From positions 1 through 26,101 of the forward strand of contig CAYQZW010000012.1 in the NCBI GenBank assembly GCA_964422065.1: a stretch of DNA of 26,101 bases. The letters run 5' to 3'. The position numbers and the translations under genes were made by a program. The DNA is from S141-55 sp964422065 (lineage in GTDB: Bacteria > Hydrothermota > Hydrothermia > WGAB01). Below are positions 7,282-15,592 of this stretch, one piece after another. A model generated the notes under the pieces. It was not told the origin of the DNA and did not search any database. It saw nothing but the letters and a program-made list of their open reading frames with translations. Each line of letters begins with the position of its first letter. Position 1 is the first letter of the stretch.

Positions 7282-8165
7282 TACCGTTCCCCCTCGTTCT
7301 CCGTGCACCGGCCAAGATCAACCTGGGGCTCTGGATCACCGGCCCCAGGGAAGATGGATACCACCACCTTCTCACTTTATTTCAAAAGGTTACCTTGTCC
7401 GATGTGCTCACCATCCAACCCACAGAGGGTCCGGGAATCCGGGTCCATTGTCATCCCATAGGGCCTCAAGGCCAAAACAACTTGGTCCATCACGCCCTGC
7501 AACTCCTTGCCGAAAAAACTCGCCGGGCGTTCAGGATAGAGGTCAAAATCCGCAAGCAGATCCCCATTGGTGCTGGGTTAGGGGGTGGATCTTCAGACGC
7601 CGGAACTGCACTTCGGGCAGTCGGCGACGTGTTTCAGATTCCCCAGTCTACGCTTCTGGAGGTCGCTCGACACGTGGGTGCCGATGTCCCCTTCTTTGTG
7701 GTTCCCTGGACCACGGCGATCGGCAAGGGGTTAGGAGATCAACTGGAAGCGGTCTCCGGCATACCCCGCTATCAGGTCCTCATCGCTGTTCCGCCGCTCC
7801 AGATCTCGACAGCCTGGGCCTATCGTACACTCCGAAAGCATGGTGTCTACACGCATGAACAAGAGGCTGATCAACGTCTTCGAGATACCTTGGTCTCCCT
7901 TCGGCGGCAAGACGAACGGGGCCTGCGGCAGTCGATGACCAACGACTTCGAGCGGGTCATCTTCCGAGAATATCCCGAACTCCAACGGCTGAAAGATCGG
8001 CTTCTCGAGATCGGGGCAATGGCTGCGGTTCTATCGGGAAGTGGTGCTGCGGTCTTTGGACTCTTCCCGGAGGGGGCCCACCTTCAGAGGCTGGGGCTGG
8101 AGGGTGTCCGCGAGATCCTCACCTGCTTCGACACGGGGCAAGACCAGGACGACACCCGTCCGTGA
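7278..8165 (+). CDS. ispE: 4-diphosphocytidyl-2-C-methyl-D-erythritol kinase IspE
   Basis: A GHMP-family kinase of 295 residues that phosphorylates CDP-methylerythritol with ATP in the MEP route to isoprenoid precursors. It shows the N-terminal motif APAKINLGL (Lys13), the ATP loop IPIGAGLGGGSSDAG, the conserved HVGADVPFF and the C-terminal SGSGAAVFGLF. The open frame continues upstream to 7149, but those residues lie inside the preceding gene and match nothing. GTG at 7278 fits the family length (about 280-300) and forms a GTGA overlap with the upstream stop. GTG at 7269 or 7275 are alternatives. The last 135 bp overlap mreC on the other strand, including the conserved SGSG region, so the overlap cannot be dismissed as a mis-called end of ispE. 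Confidence 0.93.
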   Translation: MIPFPLVLRAPAKINLGLWITGPREDGYHHLLTLFQKVTLSDVLTIQPTEGPGIRVHCHPIGPQGQNNLVHHALQLLAEKTRRAFRIEVKIRKQIPIGAGLGGGSSDAGTALRAVGDVFQIPQSTLLEVARHVGADVPFFVVPWTTAIGKGLGDQLEAVSGIPRYQVLIAVPPLQISTAWAYRTLRKHGVYTHEQEADQRLRDTLVSLRRQDERGLRQSMTNDFERVIFREYPELQRLKDRLLEIGAMAAVLSGSGAAVFGLFPEGAHLQRLGLEGVREILTCFDTGQDQDDTRP

Positions 8166-8858
8166 GAAGTCGTAGGCCGGTCGGCAAGAAAGTTTCAAGA
8201 AAAACGGGTTGGTCTCTAAGGTGTCCACGGTTACGACGACTCCGACAAAGAGGCCCGGAGGGATGAGGTCTCCGATCCCACTGGTCCACAGCGTGTCTCC
8301 TGGCCGGACATCTGCCCATGCGGGCATATAGTGTACGGTCGGGGGCCAACCGCCATGGAGGACTCCCAGGACACCACTGCGTTTGACCACGACCCCGGCT
8401 CGAAAATCGGGATGATACACGGTCGAGACCCAACTCTGCCTCGGGGAGACCCGGGTAACCTTCCCGACCAGACCTTGAGCATCAATTACAGCAGAGCCGT
8501 ATCGAACCCCGGCCAGAGCCCCTTGATTCAGAAGAATCTGAGTGGGAACGCCCATGGGATCAAAGGCGAGGATGCGGGCGACGACCCCGGTGCGATCTGT
8601 CTGGGGAAGTTGCCACAGGGAGTCCAGATGGGCCCAGGCTCGTTGTTGGATCTCGGGGTTGAGCGCGACCCAGGCCCGAAGCCATTTGCGATACTGCTGC
8701 CGCAGGGTGAGCATCTCTGCCCACCAGGCCTCCGTAGTCAGGATGGGGGCATAGACCGTTCGCATCAGGAGGCGGCTCGTGAGATCCCGAACAGGAGCAA
8801 AGAGGAAAAGAAGGGAAAGACTCAGGGAAACCCAAAAGGTCCGGCCCCGTGTGGTCAT
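8031..8858 (-). CDS. mreC: Rod shape-determining protein MreC
   Basis: A 275-residue protein with a short cytosolic N-terminus, one membrane anchor (about 9-25), a coiled helical stretch (about 45-75) and the periplasmic MreC beta domains. GVPTQILLNQGALAGVRYGSAVIDAQGLVGKVTRV and RPGDTLWTSGIGDLIPPGLFVGVV are recognisable MreC stretches. MreC links cytoplasmic MreB filaments to the elongasome peptidoglycan synthases. The ATG overlaps the mreB TGA (ATGA). No mreD, rodA or pbp2 follows; the operon ends in a 135-bp convergent overlap with ispE. The last 33 residues or so, encoded in the overlap, are a charged tail beyond the usual MreC fold. Confidence 0.92.
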   Translation of the reverse strand: MTTRGRTFWVSLSLSLLFLFAPVRDLTSRLLMRTVYAPILTTEAWWAEMLTLRQQYRKWLRAWVALNPEIQQRAWAHLDSLWQLPQTDRTGVVARILAFDPMGVPTQILLNQGALAGVRYGSAVIDAQGLVGKVTRVSPRQSWVSTVYHPDFRAGVVVKRSGVLGVLHGGWPPTVHYMPAWADVRPGDTLWTSGIGDLIPPGLFVGVVVTVDTLETNPFFLKLSCRPAYDFSRTGVVLVLPRVEAGEDLADTLQPQPLKVGPLREESKDRSTTSR

Positions 8859-9910
8859 CGACTCAAGGAGGGGACCTTGGACTTAATCAGGACGTTCCGA
8901 TAGTGGTCAATCTCTTCCAAAATCTTGCCCGCGCCTAACGCCACACATTCCAACGGGTTGTCAACCACACGGACCGGCAAGTTGGTCTCCTCCTTGATCA
9001 GGCTATCCAAGCCCCGGAGGAGCGCTCCGCCTCCGGTCATGTAGATTCCTCGATCAATCACATCCGCGACCAGTTCGGCAGGGGTATTCTCCAGGGCCCG
9101 TTTAATGGCATCAATGATCTGGAGTACCACGGGTTGCAAGGCCTCCCGGATTTCGTTGGACGTCACTTCAATGGTCTTGGGAGTCCCTGTGACCAAGTCG
9201 CGGCCCCGGACCTCCATGTGTCGGGTCTCTTCTAAAGGAAAGACGTTTCCGATTTGGATTTTGATTTGTTCGGCGGTCTGTTGGCCAATTTCGATCCGGT
9301 ACTTCTCTCGGATGAACTGGACGATGGCCTCATCCATCTCATCGCCTGCGACCCGGATGGAGGAATTCGTGACGATGCCGGAAAGGGCAATCACGGCGAT
9401 TTCTGTCGTTCCCCCTCCGATATCCACAATCATGTTGCCCGTGGGTTCTTCGATCGGCAGTCCAATGCCGACCGCCGCCGCGATAGGCTCGGCGACCAGC
9501 ATGACCTCCCGTGCCCCGGCGCTTGCGGCGGAGTCCCGGACCGCACGTCGTTCGACCTCCGTCACGCCCGAAGGCACGGCAATCAACGCCCGGGGGTTCG
9601 CCCACAGATTGTGTTTGATGATCCGGGCCAGGAAGGTATAGAGCATTTCCTGAACGAGTTCGAAGTCCGTGATCACCCCGTCCTTCATGGGGCGCTTGGC
9701 AAGGATCCCCTGGTGAGTTTTGCCGAGCATCCGCTTGGCTTCTTCGCCGACGGCCAGGACCTTGCCCGTGGTTTGGTCTACGGCCACTACGGAAGGCTCA
9801 TTCAGGACAATCCCCTCCCCTTTGATGTAAACCAGAGTGTGCGCGGTTCCGAGATCTACCGCAACTTCGTTACCCCAAAATCGAAGGAACTTCTTCAGGA
9901 ACTGAATCAT
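8855..9910 (-). CDS. mreB: Rod shape-determining actin-like protein MreB
   Basis: A 351-residue bacterial actin that assembles membrane-bound filaments guiding lateral wall synthesis. The N-terminal amphipathic stretch MIQFLKKFLRFWG is typical of membrane attachment. VAVDLGTAHTLVY is phosphate loop 1, IVDIGGGTTEIAVI is phosphate loop 2, and MTGGGALLRGLDSL is the adenosine motif. Length matches the family (340-350). There is no good ribosome site close to the start, but its ATG overlaps the mutS stop (ATGA), so translation is coupled to mutS. The mreC start overlaps its own stop in the same way. Confidence 0.97.
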   Translation of the reverse strand: MIQFLKKFLRFWGNEVAVDLGTAHTLVYIKGEGIVLNEPSVVAVDQTTGKVLAVGEEAKRMLGKTHQGILAKRPMKDGVITDFELVQEMLYTFLARIIKHNLWANPRALIAVPSGVTEVERRAVRDSAASAGAREVMLVAEPIAAAVGIGLPIEEPTGNMIVDIGGGTTEIAVIALSGIVTNSSIRVAGDEMDEAIVQFIREKYRIEIGQQTAEQIKIQIGNVFPLEETRHMEVRGRDLVTGTPKTIEVTSNEIREALQPVVLQIIDAIKRALENTPAELVADVIDRGIYMTGGGALLRGLDSLIKEETNLPVRVVDNPLECVALGAGKILEEIDHYRNVLIKSKVPSLSR

Positions 9911-12444
9911 TCTTGTTCGGCTTCCTCTTTTAGGCGATACAGAAAGTTTAAAGCATCGCGCGGAGTCAATCCATCAAGGTCTATCTCTTTCAACATCTTG
10001 CGGAGCCTGTCTTCGCGGGGCCGGGGTGGAGGATCGAACAGGGAGAGTTGGGTCAGGCGAGTCCGGATGATGCCCTCCCGTTCCAGGTCCTCCTGGACCT
10101 CGCGGGCGCGCACCACGACTTCCTCGGGAATGCCTGCCAATTGTGCCACGTGGATCCCATAACTCCGGTCGGTCTCGCCGGGCACCACCTTCCGCAGGAA
10201 GACCACCTTGCCCTCCCACTCCTTGACCTGGAGGGTGTAGTTCTGGACGCCGGGGAACCGCTTGCCGAGTTGACTGAGTTGGTGATAATGGGTGGCGAAC
10301 AGGGTCTTTGCTCCGATCCGTTTCAGGATGTATTCCACGACGGCCCAGGCGATGGCAAAGCCGTCATACGTAGAGGTCCCCCGACCCACCTCGTCCAGGA
10401 TGATCAGGCTCCGTTCGGTCGCATTCCTCAGGATCTGCGCGGTCTCAATCATCTCTGCGAGGAAGGTTGAAACGCCCCGTGCGAGGTCGTCTGAGGCGCC
10501 GATCCGCGTAAAGATCCGGTCTACAATGCCGATCTCCGCCCGCTTCGCCGGAACAAAGGAACCGATCTGAGCCAACAGCACAATCAACGCCACCTGCCGG
10601 AGATACGTGGATTTTCCAGACATGTTCGGGCCGGTGAGAATGTAGATCCGATGCGTGGTGAGATTCATCTTCGTGTCATTCGGAACAAAGGGTTCCGAAC
10701 TCATCGCTTCAACGATCGGGTGACGTCCTTCTAAGATCTCCAGGACGCCGTCTTCCCGAATCTCCGGCCGGACATACTTGCGTTTTCGGGCCACCGTCGC
10801 CAGGGCCTGATAAAAATCCAACTCTGCAATGCGGTTGGCGATCGTTTTGAGTTCTTGTGCTCGCGCCAGGATCCGCTCGCGAAGCGCGTTCCAGAGTTCC
10901 AGTTCCAATTTCCGGGCCCGTTCCTCGGCAGAAAGGATCCGCGCCTCCAGTTCCTTGAGTTCTGGAGTGATGAATCGCTCTGCATTGACCAGGGTCTGTT
11001 TTCGGATGTAGTGCTCCGGAACGCGGTGTAAATGGGCCTTCGTCACCTCAATGTAGTATCCAAAAACGTTGTTGAATCCGATGCGGAGATTGGGGATGCC
11101 CGTGCGTTCACGCTCCTGTTGTTCCAACCGGAGGAGGTGGGTCTTGCTGTTGTGTGCCAGGTCACGGAGTTCCCGGAGTTCCGGACTGGCATCGGAACGG
11201 ATAAAAGCCTCATCCCGGGTCGAGACCGGAGGGTCGTCGACCAGGGTCTGTTCGATGTCCTCCGCCAGGTCGGTCAGTGTAGGGGCGTCGCTGACAAGTG
11301 GGGCAAGGATCTCCTGGCTCCCCAGGACGTTGCGAAGGTCTTCAAATTTCCGAATGGCGTCGGCGAGTTTCCGGACCTCCCGGGGTCCGCTCTTCCTCGC
11401 AGAGACGCGGGCAACCGTCCGCTCCAGATCGGGGATCTCATCCAGGACCTGACGCACGGTCTCGAGAAGGGATGGATCCTCAACAAAGGCCTGAACCCGG
11501 CTCAGTCTCGTACGGATCGTTGAGACATCCAGGAGCGGGGCGACCAGGGCCTCCCGGAGGAACCGCCCTCCCATCGCTGTCAGAGTTTCATCAATGACCT
11601 CTACGAGTGAAGTCCCTTCTGGATGAATGGGCTCCAGGACTTCGAGATTCTTCAGGGTCGCCCGGTCCAGGTACATCCGGTCTTCCAAGGGCAACCGACG
11701 GAGGCCCTTGAGGTGTTCCAGCATTCCGGGTTTCCGTTCCCGGACGTATTCCAAGAGTGCGTGTGCCGCCCCCAAAGCCAGAGGCAGATGTTGGACTTCA
11801 AAGGCCTCAAGGGATTGAACCTGGAAGAACTCGCGGAGATTCCGCTGTGCGGTCTCCGGGTCAAAATGCCATGGGGGAAGGGTGTAAACGGCGGGAGGTT
11901 GTTCCATTTCGAATTCCAGATCTTCCGGCAAAATGACTTCTGCGACCCGTCGTTTTTCTAACTCCACACGGGCCCGGACCGGATCTGCCTCAAAGAGGGC
12001 AAAGTCTCCGGTCGTCAGGTCCAGGAGAGCCACCCCGTACCGGTCAGGCGCCGGGGCAAGGCTTGCGATGTAATTAAATTCTTTTTCTTGGAGCAGTGAG
12101 GGCTCCAGGATCGTCCCCGGTGTAATGACCTCCACCACTTCCCGTTTCATTGGGCCTTTGCCGGGTCGGGGCTCGCCGATCTGTTCGCAAATCGCGACAC
12201 GGTAGCCCGCCTTAAGCAGTTTGGCGATATACCCTTCGGCAGCCTTCACCGGCACCCCCGCCATCGGAACCCGATGGTTCTTCCCCATGGGCTTGGAGGT
12301 CAACACGATCCCCAGGACCTTGGAGGCGACTTCCGCATCCTCAAAGAACAACTCGTAAAAATCCCCCATCCGAAACAACAGGAGTTCATCTTGGTGCTGG
12401 GCCTTGATCTCGCGGTATTGCTTGAGGAGGGGCGTGATGTCCAT
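9907..12444 (-). CDS. mutS: DNA mismatch repair protein MutS
   Basis: An 845-residue MutS1-type protein. The N-terminal mismatch-reading motif GDFYELF has Phe29 and Glu31, equivalent to Phe36 and Glu38 of Escherichia coli. Connector, lever and clamp regions follow, then the ABC-type ATPase: TGPNMSGKSTYLRQVA (P-loop, about residue 600), DEVGRGTSTYDG (Walker B and signature) and FATHYHQL. It detects base mismatches and recruits MutL. The C-terminus is short, after the ATPase and helix-turn-helix. TATAAT lies 6 bases before the ATG with no ribosome site, predicting a leaderless message. It heads a mutS-mreB-mreC operon with 4-bp overlaps, an unusual pairing of repair and cell-shape genes. Confidence 0.98.
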   Translation of the reverse strand: MDITPLLKQYREIKAQHQDELLLFRMGDFYELFFEDAEVASKVLGIVLTSKPMGKNHRVPMAGVPVKAAEGYIAKLLKAGYRVAICEQIGEPRPGKGPMKREVVEVITPGTILEPSLLQEKEFNYIASLAPAPDRYGVALLDLTTGDFALFEADPVRARVELEKRRVAEVILPEDLEFEMEQPPAVYTLPPWHFDPETAQRNLREFFQVQSLEAFEVQHLPLALGAAHALLEYVRERKPGMLEHLKGLRRLPLEDRMYLDRATLKNLEVLEPIHPEGTSLVEVIDETLTAMGGRFLREALVAPLLDVSTIRTRLSRVQAFVEDPSLLETVRQVLDEIPDLERTVARVSARKSGPREVRKLADAIRKFEDLRNVLGSQEILAPLVSDAPTLTDLAEDIEQTLVDDPPVSTRDEAFIRSDASPELRELRDLAHNSKTHLLRLEQQERERTGIPNLRIGFNNVFGYYIEVTKAHLHRVPEHYIRKQTLVNAERFITPELKELEARILSAEERARKLELELWNALRERILARAQELKTIANRIAELDFYQALATVARKRKYVRPEIREDGVLEILEGRHPIVEAMSSEPFVPNDTKMNLTTHRIYILTGPNMSGKSTYLRQVALIVLLAQIGSFVPAKRAEIGIVDRIFTRIGASDDLARGVSTFLAEMIETAQILRNATERSLIILDEVGRGTSTYDGFAIAWAVVEYILKRIGAKTLFATHYHQLSQLGKRFPGVQNYTLQVKEWEGKVVFLRKVVPGETDRSYGIHVAQLAGIPEEVVVRAREVQEDLEREGIIRTRLTQLSLFDPPPRPREDRLRKMLKEIDLDGLTPRDALNFLYRLKEEAEQE

Positions 12445-12450
12445 GGCTAA

Positions 12451-12456
12451 ATTATA
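12451..12456 (-). promoter_or_regulatory. -10 box of mutS, predicted leaderless start
   Basis: On the minus strand a perfect TATAAT is followed by six bases (TTAGCC) and the mutS ATG. No convincing -35 box is visible 16-18 bp upstream and no Shine-Dalgarno sequence is present. Transcription would begin at the first base of the start codon. Confidence 0.6.
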
Positions 12457-12530
12457 CCGCGGGCGCGGACGCCATCGGCCGGAGGCCTTTCTGTAGGGGC
12501 ACCCCCTTCCTGGAGTCTGAGAGGTTCACA

Positions 12531-14171
12531 TTAGGTGTGTTTCTGGATCCAGGAGACGACGATCTGAAGGACCCGGTCATCCAAGGGTTTGTCGATCCCT
12601 TGGACCATGAGTTGCGGGGGTCCTTTCTGCCGGCGCAGCAAGTGATTCATCCCTTCAAGCACATGGAGTTCCACGTCCGGGTTCCCCGCTTCTTCCAGGG
12701 CCTTTTTCAACTTTTGAGCGTGTTCAGGAGGGACCTGGGGGTCCCGATCCCCCTGGAGAATGAGCACCGGGCAATGCACCTTTTTGAGCGTGGCCAAGGG
12801 ATCGTGAGTGAGGTGTTCGCGCCACCAGCGAAGGGAGAACTGCCGGGGATACCGGGACACGAGAGAGTCCGGATAGTCGGACCAATCTCCTTGCGACATC
12901 CGGACAAAAGCGAAGAACGAATCGGCTTTTGCCAGGTTCTGGCTCAGCACGGAATCTGGCAGTCCACGTGACTGAGCAGAGACCTGGATCTGATACCGGA
13001 TCACCTGATCCATAGGGGTTGCGGGGGCTTCCAGGAGGATGATCCCAGCCACCGATTCCTGAACGGCCACCATTGGGGCAATGATGCCACCCTCGCTGTG
13101 TCCTAAGAGGAAGACAGGGCCAGCCTCGGGCAACCGTAGAACGAACTGCACCGCGGCCCGTGCGTCCTGAACCAGGTCTTGGAGGCTGGCACGGTGCCAA
13201 TCGCCGCTGCTTTGGCCGGTTCCGCGTTTGTCATACCTCAGGCTGGCGATCCCTTTTTGCGCCAACCCCCAGGCAAGATCTCGGAAGATATTGCTGGTGA
13301 AGCCCGGGGCATTCTCGTTGCGATCTACGCCTCCACTGCCGTGAATCATCACAACGACGGGAAAGGGCGGGGTCCCATTCCGTGGAAACGAAAAGGACCC
13401 GGCAAGCCGGGTCCCATCTGCACTGGAGAAGGACACTTCTCGTTCCTGCACGTCTGGAGGAGGATGTCTCTGGATCTGGCCTTCGGCCGGGATTTCCTCC
13501 AAACCCTGGGGATATAAGTCAGACCGGTAAAAGGTGGCCTGCTGCCCAGGGATTTGCCCCCCTACGATTTTCCCGTCCACCTCATAAAGCCGGATCTCGA
13601 TGTCTCCCAAGTAGATCCGGTAGACCTTCGCCTGAAGGCTCTGATCTCCGGATTTCAACGTGATCGGTTTTCCCGGCTGTAATTTCAGCGGCAAGGTCAT
13701 CATGACCTGGGGAACGATCGCCGTCCTCGTGACCTCCTGGGTCAGGTCTTTCAGCAGGGTGCCCAGAAGCGCATAATGGCTTATGACGTTGTTATCCAAG
13801 ATGTAGGGGTTCGTAAGTTCGAACTCGCGAGACTGATGGGAGCCTCGGACCGTCACCAGTACCTCGTAATGTGTGGAGTCCGTGGGCTCGACGGTTACAA
13901 TCTGGGTTCCGCCGGGGGTCTCTGCCTGGAGTTTATAGGACAGGGGGCGAAGGGAGGCGTCAACCTCTTCCTGGATCTCCATCGTGATGGAGGCCGAAGG
14001 TAAGGTTAGTACCATCTCGCTTTCCAGTTTGCCTTTGCCCCCTTCCCAGGTGAGGGTAAACTTTTCTTCCCCGACCTTGTTGCCGGCCTGTTTCAGGACA
14101 AATGTCCCTTTGTCTTGTGGGGGTGCGGCCAGCAGGGCCGCACTCAAGAACGGGAACAACAGCCATCTCAT
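12531..14171 (-). CDS. Secreted two-domain alpha/beta hydrolase (peptidase/esterase-like)
   Basis: A 546-residue exported enzyme starting at MRWLLFPFLSAALLAAPPQDKG, a clear signal peptide. The start at 14171 is chosen over 14207 because GGAGGT lies 5 bases upstream and the extra 12 residues would spoil the signal. Residues about 20-235 form a beta-rich domain (GTFVLKQAGNKVGEEKFTLTW) resembling DUF3108-like lipocalin folds. About 240-546 is the hydrolase: oxyanion loop MIHGSGGVDRNENAPG, nucleophile elbow LLGHSEGG (Ser359), acid GDRDPQVP (Asp477) and His510 in GMNHLL. All three catalytic residues are present. Substrate is unknown; peptidase, carboxylesterase or acyl-transfer activity are possible. 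It follows the two-component genes by 38 bases and probably belongs to their operon. Confidence 0.87.
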   Translation of the reverse strand: MRWLLFPFLSAALLAAPPQDKGTFVLKQAGNKVGEEKFTLTWEGGKGKLESEMVLTLPSASITMEIQEEVDASLRPLSYKLQAETPGGTQIVTVEPTDSTHYEVLVTVRGSHQSREFELTNPYILDNNVISHYALLGTLLKDLTQEVTRTAIVPQVMMTLPLKLQPGKPITLKSGDQSLQAKVYRIYLGDIEIRLYEVDGKIVGGQIPGQQATFYRSDLYPQGLEEIPAEGQIQRHPPPDVQEREVSFSSADGTRLAGSFSFPRNGTPPFPVVVMIHGSGGVDRNENAPGFTSNIFRDLAWGLAQKGIASLRYDKRGTGQSSGDWHRASLQDLVQDARAAVQFVLRLPEAGPVFLLGHSEGGIIAPMVAVQESVAGIILLEAPATPMDQVIRYQIQVSAQSRGLPDSVLSQNLAKADSFFAFVRMSQGDWSDYPDSLVSRYPRQFSLRWWREHLTHDPLATLKKVHCPVLILQGDRDPQVPPEHAQKLKKALEEAGNPDVELHVLEGMNHLLRRQKGPPQLMVQGIDKPLDDRVLQIVVSWIQKHT

Positions 14172-14209
14172 CGTGCACCTCCAAAATGCCCTTTTGGGAT
14201 AGTTCAAGC

Positions 14210-15592
14210 CTATGGCTCCGAGGGCTCGGATTCAAGGGGTCGAGGGCCTTTCAAGCCCAGGCGTTGCATTCGATACCGGAGCGCGCGTTCCGAAAGGCCG
14301 AGCAGTTCTGCGGCCTTGGTCTGGACCCCTCCGGCCTTCTTCAAGGCATCCAGGATTAACTGTCGTTCAAAGGCCTGGAGACGCTCGTCCAAGGTCCCTG
14401 TGGACGCTGGATCCAGGCCCGGCCGGGTCCCTGGGAAAAGGTCCTGGACAGTGACATACTCGGTGCGACTCAAAACTACAGCACGTTCAATGAGGTTTTG
14501 AAGTTCCCGGACATTGCCGGGAAAATCGTATCGGAGCAGGGCCTCAAGGGCCTCCTGGCTAAATTCCCGTACGGGCTTGCCATGTTTTTTGGCATAACGC
14601 TCCAGAAAGTACCGGGCCAAGGGCAAGATGTCTTCCCGGCGTTCCCGCAGGGGCGGGAGGTGGATGTGGATGACATTCAGCCGATAGTAAAGATCCTGCC
14701 GGAATTTGCCTTCCTGAACCAGGGCTTCGAGATCCCGATTTGTGGCGGCGATGACCCGGACATCAACGGGGATCGGCCGATTGGAGCCCAGGCGCTCGAT
14801 CACGTGTTCCTGGAGGAACCGGAGGAGTTTTACCTGGGTGGAAGCGGGCAATTCTCCGACCTCGTCCAAGAAGAGGGTTCCGCGGTGTGCAGCCTCGAAT
14901 TTACCGACCCGTGGGCGATCCGCACCAGTAAACGCCCCTTTCTCGTGACCAAACAGTTCCGACTCGATCAAGGTCTCGGGCAAAGCCGCGATGTTGACGG
15001 CCACCCAGGGCTGACTTGCACGGGGAGAAAGTTGATGAATCACGCGAGCAATCAGTTCTTTGCCGGTCCCGGTTTCCCCGGTAATCAACACGGTCGCATC
15101 CGTGGGCGCCACACGTGCAACGAAAGACATCACCTCCTGCATGGCTGAAGAAACATAGATCACCGGAGTTTCAGGTACCGTGGACGCCAGGGTCTCTCTC
15201 AGGATCTGGTTCTCCCGGAGGAGAGCCGAATGCTCCAATGCCCTCCGCATCAAACTCTCTAATTCCCTGAGATCCACCGGCTTGGTCAAATAATGGAACG
15301 CCCCCTGCTTCATCGCCTCGACGGCCAAAGGAATCTCGCCAAAAGCGGTGATCATCAGGACCGGAACCCAGGGGTGGTGCTCTCGAATCCATTGGAGCAC
15401 CTCAAAGCCGGAGATCCCGGGAAGACGCTGATCCAAGAGGACAAGATCTGGAGTCTCCTGCTCCATTGTCTCCAAGGCTTCTTCGCCGGAGGACGCCACC
15501 AGCACATGAAATCCCCGACTCTCCAGGGATTCCTTGAGAAGGGCCTGTTGGACCGGATCGTCTTCTACAATCAGGACTTTTGGGGTGTTCAT
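14210..15592 (-). CDS. NtrC-family sigma-54-dependent response regulator
   Basis: A 460-residue regulator in three parts. Residues 1-120 are a receiver with Asp54 as phosphoacceptor, Thr82 and Lys104. Residues about 145-380 are an AAA+ domain with Walker A GETGTGKE (172-179), the sigma-54 contact loop GAFTGA (219-224), Walker B LFLDE (240-244) and the FPGNVRELQN sensor. Residues about 410-450 are a Fis-type helix-turn-helix (TKAAELLGLSERALRYRMQRLGL). When phosphorylated, such proteins hydrolyse ATP to open sigma-54 promoters. It is preceded by a GGAGGTGAGG ribosome site and overlaps the kinase gene by 4 bp (ATGA). I saw no sigma-54 promoter within the neighbourhood, so its targets may lie elsewhere. 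Confidence 0.96.
   Translation of the reverse strand: MNTPKVLIVEDDPVQQALLKESLESRGFHVLVASSGEEALETMEQETPDLVLLDQRLPGISGFEVLQWIREHHPWVPVLMITAFGEIPLAVEAMKQGAFHYLTKPVDLRELESLMRRALEHSALLRENQILRETLASTVPETPVIYVSSAMQEVMSFVARVAPTDATVLITGETGTGKELIARVIHQLSPRASQPWVAVNIAALPETLIESELFGHEKGAFTGADRPRVGKFEAAHRGTLFLDEVGELPASTQVKLLRFLQEHVIERLGSNRPIPVDVRVIAATNRDLEALVQEGKFRQDLYYRLNVIHIHLPPLRERREDILPLARYFLERYAKKHGKPVREFSQEALEALLRYDFPGNVRELQNLIERAVVLSRTEYVTVQDLFPGTRPGLDPASTGTLDERLQAFERQLILDALKKAGGVQTKAAELLGLSERALRYRMQRLGLKGPRPLESEPSEP

Noticed and set aside
9254..10162. 302-residue plus-strand frame opposite mreB and mutS
   Set aside because: It is the complement of two highly conserved genes and has low-complexity, non-globular composition.
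12495..12507. AGGGG-CAC-CCCCT hairpin after the hydrolase gene as a terminator
   Set aside because: The stem is only 5 bp and no T-run follows on the minus strand.
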